From Bog-473 sp963840435 (GTDB lineage Bacteria > Actinomycetota > Acidimicrobiia > Acidimicrobiales > RAAP-2): DNA of 64,000 nucleotides. Position numbers and translations under genes: made by a program. The DNA lies in NCBI GenBank assembly GCA_963840435.1, contig CAWIYY010000006.1, positions 62,001 through 126,000 of the forward strand. Reading direction: 5' to 3'. The first letter of the stretch is position 1; each line of letters opens with the position of its first letter. The notes beneath the pieces are model-generated. The model was not told where the DNA came from and did not search any database. It was given only the letters and a program-made list of their open reading frames with translations. This document shows, one piece after another, positions 59,838-64,000 of this stretch.

Positions 59838-59966
59838 ACGAAATCTCGGGTCGGGCGTGGTTGGGAGAGGAAGGATCGCGCTTCTTTTCGTGGGAAACGA
59901 CGCAAGCTCCTGGGGGGCGTCCGCTTACAACTTTCCATTCGACGGCAAACTCAGAGACCACCGGAA

Positions 59967-61082
59967 GTGTCCTTCGTGAGGCGGCAGACGGGTCGCAACG
60001 TCGACTCCCGCAGAGAGATGCTGCCAACCCCCCGGGCCTTCCGGCCGCCCGGGCTCCACCGAATCAGCGGCCGACCCGAGAAGTGGGTCGACGAAGTCGG
60101 CACCTCGGTGGACGACCCGTCTGTCCTCGAACGATTGCGGCGGCTCACCATTCCACCCGCTTGGGTAGAGGTGTGGGCGTCCGCCGACGCTAACGCGTCA
60201 GTGCAGGCGACGGGGGTCGACGGGCGCGGTCGGACGCAGTACCGATACTCGCCTGCGGCCCTACATCTTGCCAGCGACTACAAATTCGCCCGCATGACAT
60301 TGTTCGCTGCGGCCATTCCTGCTCTACGCCTCCAGGTTGCACGCGACATCGCTCGATATCGCCAGGATCCACTCGGCACATGTGTCGTGACAGCCGTCAT
60401 CGTCAGGCTTTTGGAGCGCGGGTTGCTACGGGTTGGTAATGACCGATATGCCCGAGACAATCACACCTACGGACTTACAACGCTTCGGCGGAGCCACGTC
60501 GATACCCACGGTTCGACCATCACATTCCACTTCATCGGCAAGGAACACCTCCCGCACACCGTCACAGTTCAAGACCAGGTAGCGGCCAAGGTTGTGGGCG
60601 CTCTTGTGAGTGCGACGGACAACGATGCGCAGCCGATCTTTGCTGTAACGGGGCAACGCGGAACGCATCATGTGACAAGTGCTTCGGTAAACGCCTACCT
60701 GCATGCGCATACTCAGGCGCCAGCGAGCGCCAAGGTGTTCCGCACTTGGGGCGCCACGGTTGCGGCAGTTGCCGTTCTTGCTGGTGCCGAACCCCCAGCG
60801 GACGTATCGGCGAGGTCACGAGAACGCCTCGCCGTCGGTGCCGCTGCGAATCTGCTGGGCGACTCGGCCTCTGTCACGCGGTCTTCCTACATCCATCCTG
60901 CCTGGATCGACGTTGGACACTCTGACCCTGTGGCCGCTGCCGTCGCCGAGTCCTTCGATCGCGTGGGCACGCGTGCAGTGGCTAGCCTCTTCACAGATCC
61001 AGGAATCCAGGCAGCGGTCCTCTCTGGAATTACTGCTGCGGCGACGGAGGATGTCGCTCGAGACGAGAATCCAAGTGCTTAA
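59967..61082 (+). CDS. DNA topoisomerase IB (poxvirus-like)
   Basis: 371 residues from GTG 59967. The bacterial TopIB pattern: N-terminal RPPGLHRISGRPEKWVDEVG, LRRLTIPPAWVEVWASADANASVQATGVDGRGRTQYRYS, GLLRVGNDRYARDNHTYGLTTLR (Arg155), FIGKEHLPH (Lys192), VFRTWGAT (Arg259) and SYIHPAW (catalytic Tyr308). The residue nine before the Tyr, His in vaccinia, is Asp here (Asn in many bacteria as I remember). It relaxes supercoils by a 3'-phosphotyrosine intermediate. Lone gene. Confidence 0.9.
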   Translation: MSFVRRQTGRNVDSRREMLPTPRAFRPPGLHRISGRPEKWVDEVGTSVDDPSVLERLRRLTIPPAWVEVWASADANASVQATGVDGRGRTQYRYSPAALHLASDYKFARMTLFAAAIPALRLQVARDIARYRQDPLGTCVVTAVIVRLLERGLLRVGNDRYARDNHTYGLTTLRRSHVDTHGSTITFHFIGKEHLPHTVTVQDQVAAKVVGALVSATDNDAQPIFAVTGQRGTHHVTSASVNAYLHAHTQAPASAKVFRTWGATVAAVAVLAGAEPPADVSARSRERLAVGAAANLLGDSASVTRSSYIHPAWIDVGHSDPVAAAVAESFDRVGTRAVASLFTDPGIQAAVLSGITAAATEDVARDENPSA

Positions 61083-61312
61083 TACATGGAGCACTCTGAG
61101 ATGACTATCTGAACTCGGGCGACCCGGGCTCCTTCACACACTTGTACGGCGGAGATCTGGGGAGGACGGGTGGGGACTGTGCGGCGGATCGCACCCAGAG
61201 AAGATTGCTTCGTCTAGAGGCTTGAGGAAGTTGGATAGGTTTCTCGCTCAGCTGCGGCGATCTGTTGTCTGCAACGCCGACTTGTTCAGCGCTACATGCC
61301 AAGCTTGGAGGC

Positions 61313-62479
61313 ATGGCAATTCGAGTGATGGCTGGGGTGATAGGCGCCTCCATCGTTCTGGCGACGGCATGGAGTGTCCTTGGCACCTTGGTCGTACCAC
61401 GGCGCATTCGGAGCCGGATTCCCCGGATGGTCTTCATAGTCAACCGCAGCGTGTTCCGCTTCTTTGCCGACAGGTCCAGCTCTTATGAACGTCGAGACCG
61501 GATTCTGGCTGTGCAGGCACCCGTACAACTCGTCGCCCAGGTCGTCGCCTGGTTGGCCCTCTACCAGCTGGGGTTTGGATTGCTTACGTGGTCTGTTGAC
61601 GGAGGCGGACTGGGCATTGCAATGGAGCAAGCCGGATCGGCGCTGTGCACGTTGGGCTATCTCGTTCCACGCACGAGTGCAGGGGCCGCACTTGACCCCC
61701 TCGCTGCGCTCGCCGGTCTCGGGACGGTTGCACTCCAGATCGGCTACCTCCCGACGTTGTACGCAGCCTTCAACCGCCGCGAGGCACTCATCACCATGCT
61801 CGATTCGAGAGCCGGCGTCCCGTCTTGGGGCCCAGAGCTCCTAGCCCGCACGCACTATGGCCTGGGCAGCGGTGTTTCCGCCGTTGGCGAACTGCCTGGC
61901 CTATTCGAAGCGTGGGAACAGTGGTCCGCAGACGTATCGGAGAGTCATACGACCTATGTCCCGCTGATATGGTTCCGCTCGCCACGTCCGTTGTCGTCGT
62001 GGGTCACGGCGCAACTTGCCATCCTCGACGCAGCCGCGTTGTATCTGGCGCTCCTTCCCGACGCCCAGGACCTGATCCAAGCTCGCCTCTGTCTGCGAGG
62101 AGGCTTCACCTGTCTCGGTAACATTGCCCGCGCAATCGGGATCCCAATCGCGCTGGACGCCGACCCGAGTGACGGGATCTCGCTCTCGTATGACGATTTC
62201 GTCGAAGCCATCGAGCGCCTGCGAAGTGTTGATTATCCGATCGCGCGACCCATCGAGGATGCGTGGGCGGACTTCTTGGGCTGGCGGGTCAACTACGAGG
62301 CCGCTGCATACGCGCTTGCGTTGGCGACCGACGCCCCGCCAGCGCTGTGGTCGGGTCCCCGACGGCACGAAATCGAGCCGATCGCTCCTCTGCGGCCACG
62401 GACAGCACGAACGAACAAGCCGGTGAGCGGCGAGAAACCTAAGGGGACTTTCAGATCCCCTGGACAATCCGTGGACTGA
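61313..62479 (+). CDS. Membrane protein with channel-like TLGY segment, unknown function
   Basis: 388 residues from ATG 61313; a frame upstream to 61265 exists. Hydrophobic helices at about 5-27 and 68-90 (VQLVAQVVAWLALYQLGFGLLTW), then SALCTLGYLVPRTSAG and a third helix (LAGLGTVALQIGYLPTLYAAF). The arrangement helix - TxGY-like filter - helix resembles two-TM ion channels, but the pore sequence TLGYLV is not canonical TVGYGD. The C-terminal 220 residues are cytoplasmic and helical. Putative channel or sensor; low certainty on function. Confidence 0.6.
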   Translation: MAIRVMAGVIGASIVLATAWSVLGTLVVPRRIRSRIPRMVFIVNRSVFRFFADRSSSYERRDRILAVQAPVQLVAQVVAWLALYQLGFGLLTWSVDGGGLGIAMEQAGSALCTLGYLVPRTSAGAALDPLAALAGLGTVALQIGYLPTLYAAFNRREALITMLDSRAGVPSWGPELLARTHYGLGSGVSAVGELPGLFEAWEQWSADVSESHTTYVPLIWFRSPRPLSSWVTAQLAILDAAALYLALLPDAQDLIQARLCLRGGFTCLGNIARAIGIPIALDADPSDGISLSYDDFVEAIERLRSVDYPIARPIEDAWADFLGWRVNYEAAAYALALATDAPPALWSGPRRHEIEPIAPLRPRTARTNKPVSGEKPKGTFRSPGQSVD

Positions 62480-62525
62480 GCTGCGCATGTACGCCTGGTG
62501 CGGCTCCCGCTCAGACCCACCAACG

Positions 62526-63812
62526 TCACATTCGACTGCCGCCCTGTCCTCGCTCGGCCAATTCGCGAAACGTCTCCGGAACTCGTTCGGTCGCGGAGAG
62601 GGTAACTGCGGCGTAGCCAACAGCACTCCGCCCGAACTTTTCCCGAATCGCGTCGACCGAGCGGTCCAGTCCCCATCTGAAGGCTTCATCGACAGTTCCG
62701 GGTGGGGGATTCGCATGTCGCCGCAAATCGGGGGAATCGAGAGGTAGCTCGAGCTGCAAGGAATGGTTTGGGCGCAGGTTGGAGACCGAAACGGCGATGA
62801 GCGTGATCTCGCATTGTCGCTCGTTGTCGAGGATGGCCTTGTGTGCGAGCCCTTCCGCCACCTCAGTCAGCGTCAGCGTGGTCGAGATCGCCGCGGACAA
62901 GGTGACAGACCGGGTCACTGAGCGCAGGTGAGGGAAGCGGACCCGTACGGTTACTGTCTGGCCGGCCAGGTTTGCTTTTCGCAGCCGACCAGCGACTCTG
63001 TCAGCCAGATAGCCGAGCGTCTCTCGGATGAGCTCCCGAGTCGCATCCCTCCGACCGAGGGCCGCCTGGGCTCCCATGGATTTCGATCCGGCCAGCGTCT
63101 CCACTGCCCGTACATCGACGTTGGCCGAGAGAGCTGCCAGTTTCGCCCCGTTTACCTGGCCAAGAAGGCTGCCGAGGACCGGGCTGCCGGCATTGGCCAG
63201 TTGCCCGATGGTACGAATCCCGGCCCCGTGAAGGCGTCGTTCTGTCGTTGGCCCGACGCCCCATATCAGCCTGATGGGAAGAGGGTCGAGGAAGCAGGTT
63301 TCATCGTCCGGATCCACGGCTACGAGCCCGTCAGGCTTGGCCACCTGTGAAGCCACCTTGGCGAGGTGTTTTGTGCGTGCGACGCCCACGGACAAAGGGA
63401 GACCGATCTCGTCGCGTACGCGGCGGCGGATGGCAGCCGCTATCTCAGTCGGCTCTCCGAAGAGATGGACGGCGCCCGCAACGTCGAGGAAGGCCTCATC
63501 GATCGACACGCGCTCGACTCGGGGGGTGTAGTCATAGAAGACAGACACGACATCGTCGCCAAACTGCTGGTAGCGACCGAAGTGGCCTCCAACGAAAATG
63601 AGATCACCGCAAAGCTGGCGAGCCCTCCACCCGGGCATACCTCCCCGGACGCCGTAGCTCCTAGCCTCATAGGACGCCGCCAGCACCACACTGCCGCCCA
63701 CCGCGATGGGCCGGTTCCGCAGCGCAGGATTCAGTAGCTGTTCAACCGACGCGTAGAAGGCATCGAGATCGGCGTGCAGGATCGTCGCCCTCCCGACCGG
63801 CGGAAGTTCCAC
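62526..63812 (-). CDS. dinB: DNA polymerase IV (Y-family)
   Basis: 428 residues from GTG 63812. Active site: ILHADLDAFYASVEQ (Asp15, Asp17 region) and VERVSIDEAFLDV (Asp105, Glu106), with SYEARSYGVRGGM and the helix-hairpin-helix (IWGVGPTTERRLHGAGIRTIGQLA). The little-finger domain runs to about residue 350. A poor ribosome site and a LexA box only 16 bp upstream suggest a short or leaderless transcript. Lesion-bypass polymerase, induced by DNA damage as inferred from the box. No Sos-partner genes (imuA, dnaE2) are next to it. Confidence 0.92.
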   Translation of the reverse strand: MELPPVGRATILHADLDAFYASVEQLLNPALRNRPIAVGGSVVLAASYEARSYGVRGGMPGWRARQLCGDLIFVGGHFGRYQQFGDDVVSVFYDYTPRVERVSIDEAFLDVAGAVHLFGEPTEIAAAIRRRVRDEIGLPLSVGVARTKHLAKVASQVAKPDGLVAVDPDDETCFLDPLPIRLIWGVGPTTERRLHGAGIRTIGQLANAGSPVLGSLLGQVNGAKLAALSANVDVRAVETLAGSKSMGAQAALGRRDATRELIRETLGYLADRVAGRLRKANLAGQTVTVRVRFPHLRSVTRSVTLSAAISTTLTLTEVAEGLAHKAILDNERQCEITLIAVSVSNLRPNHSLQLELPLDSPDLRRHANPPPGTVDEAFRWGLDRSVDAIREKFGRSAVGYAAVTLSATERVPETFRELAERGQGGSRM

Positions 63813-63827
63813 CTGTGGCAGATTAGT

Positions 63828-63841
63828 CGAACATATGTTCG
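63828..63841 (-). promoter_or_regulatory. LexA (SOS) box upstream of dinB
   Basis: CGAACATATGTTCG is a perfect palindrome and matches the Gram-positive/actinobacterial SOS box CGAAC-N4-GTTCG. It lies 16 bp before the dinB GTG start at 63812. Downstream of it to the window end (63842-64000) I see no gene. Confidence 0.9.
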
Positions 63842-64000
63842 CCTTCCAGGGGAAGCTTCCAGGGGAAGAAGGCCATCCGGGTGGCCCAGCACAAGGAATG
63901 AAGAGACTCAGCAGCGGCGCCGGGGGAGCCGAGCCGCTCAGATCCGTTCGCCGAATCGGCCCCGCTCTCTGAGACCCGAAGGACACCGGTCCGCTACTAT

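Noticed and set aside
59967..61082. Topoisomerase IB as the missing integrase of the tRNA elements
   Set aside because: The residues and length match chromosomal TopIB, not a tyrosine integrase with arm-binding and core-binding domains.
1..64000. CRISPR array, rRNA operon or complete tRNA gene
   Set aside because: No regularly spaced repeats of 24-40 bp with unique spacers and no rRNA-like stretches were seen; all tRNA-like segments lack their 5' halves.

Overview
The window looks like a GC-rich actinobacterial chromosome segment, with Acidimicrobiia or a relative as my best guess. The grounds are GTG/TTG starts, a complete YrbE-Mce cluster with its own MceG ATPase and Mce-associated proteins, actinobacterial secreted protein types, and an actinobacterial-type LexA box before dinB. 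No rRNA, complete tRNA, CRISPR array or integrase gene was found.

The most striking structure is a ladder of tRNA 3'-half copies, all on the + strand. There is one Met-like copy (599-640) and six Gly(GCC)-like copies (about 8605, 17348, 24845, 27207, 44241, 54156). The first four Gly copies are preceded at constant distance by a related GGAC-containing arm, so they read as the homologous right ends of related tRNA-targeted elements. They divide the region into modules: (A) 641-8649, MBL hydrolase, a decayed amidohydrolase, a secreted protein, and an ABC exporter divergent from a two-component system with symmetric operator repeats; (B) 8650-17396, a secreted beta-propeller, a Crp-family regulator, a TIR-TM-WD40 protein and a TPR/Rossmann/class III nucleotide cyclase protein; (C) 17397-24895, TetR, DUF1059, NTF2-like, and a BlaI/M56 pair divergent from CtaG, SCO and a Met-rich membrane protein; (D) 24896-27254, an MFS pump and a frameshifted hydrolase; (E) 27255-44284, PdxH, a cyclic-nucleotide-binding protein and a 15-kb Mce lipid-import cluster; (F) 44285-54199, PaaI-like thioesterase, nitronate-monooxygenase-like enzyme, SRPBCC protein, giant LuxR regulator, SDR, amidohydrolase, ECF sigma factor and aldo/keto reductase. 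From 54200 on there is a secreted hydrolase, a DHA2 MFS pump, small membrane proteins, a VOC protein, topoisomerase IB, a pore-like membrane protein and SOS-controlled DinB.

The best candidate for an undescribed system is module B. The cyclase protein joins TPRs, a SLOG/DprA-like Rossmann domain and a divergent class III cyclase. The TIR protein keeps the putative catalytic Glu and probably displays its propeller outside the cell. Between them and the secreted propeller lies a Crp-family protein with the cyclic-nucleotide-binding Glu and Arg intact. Two copies of CTGTC-N8-GACAG sit in front of the propeller gene and in the crp/TIR divergent promoter. I infer a TIR / nucleotide-sensor / cyclase / Crp signalling circuit, possibly defensive, carried on an integrated element. 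Function, cyclase product and ligand are unproven.
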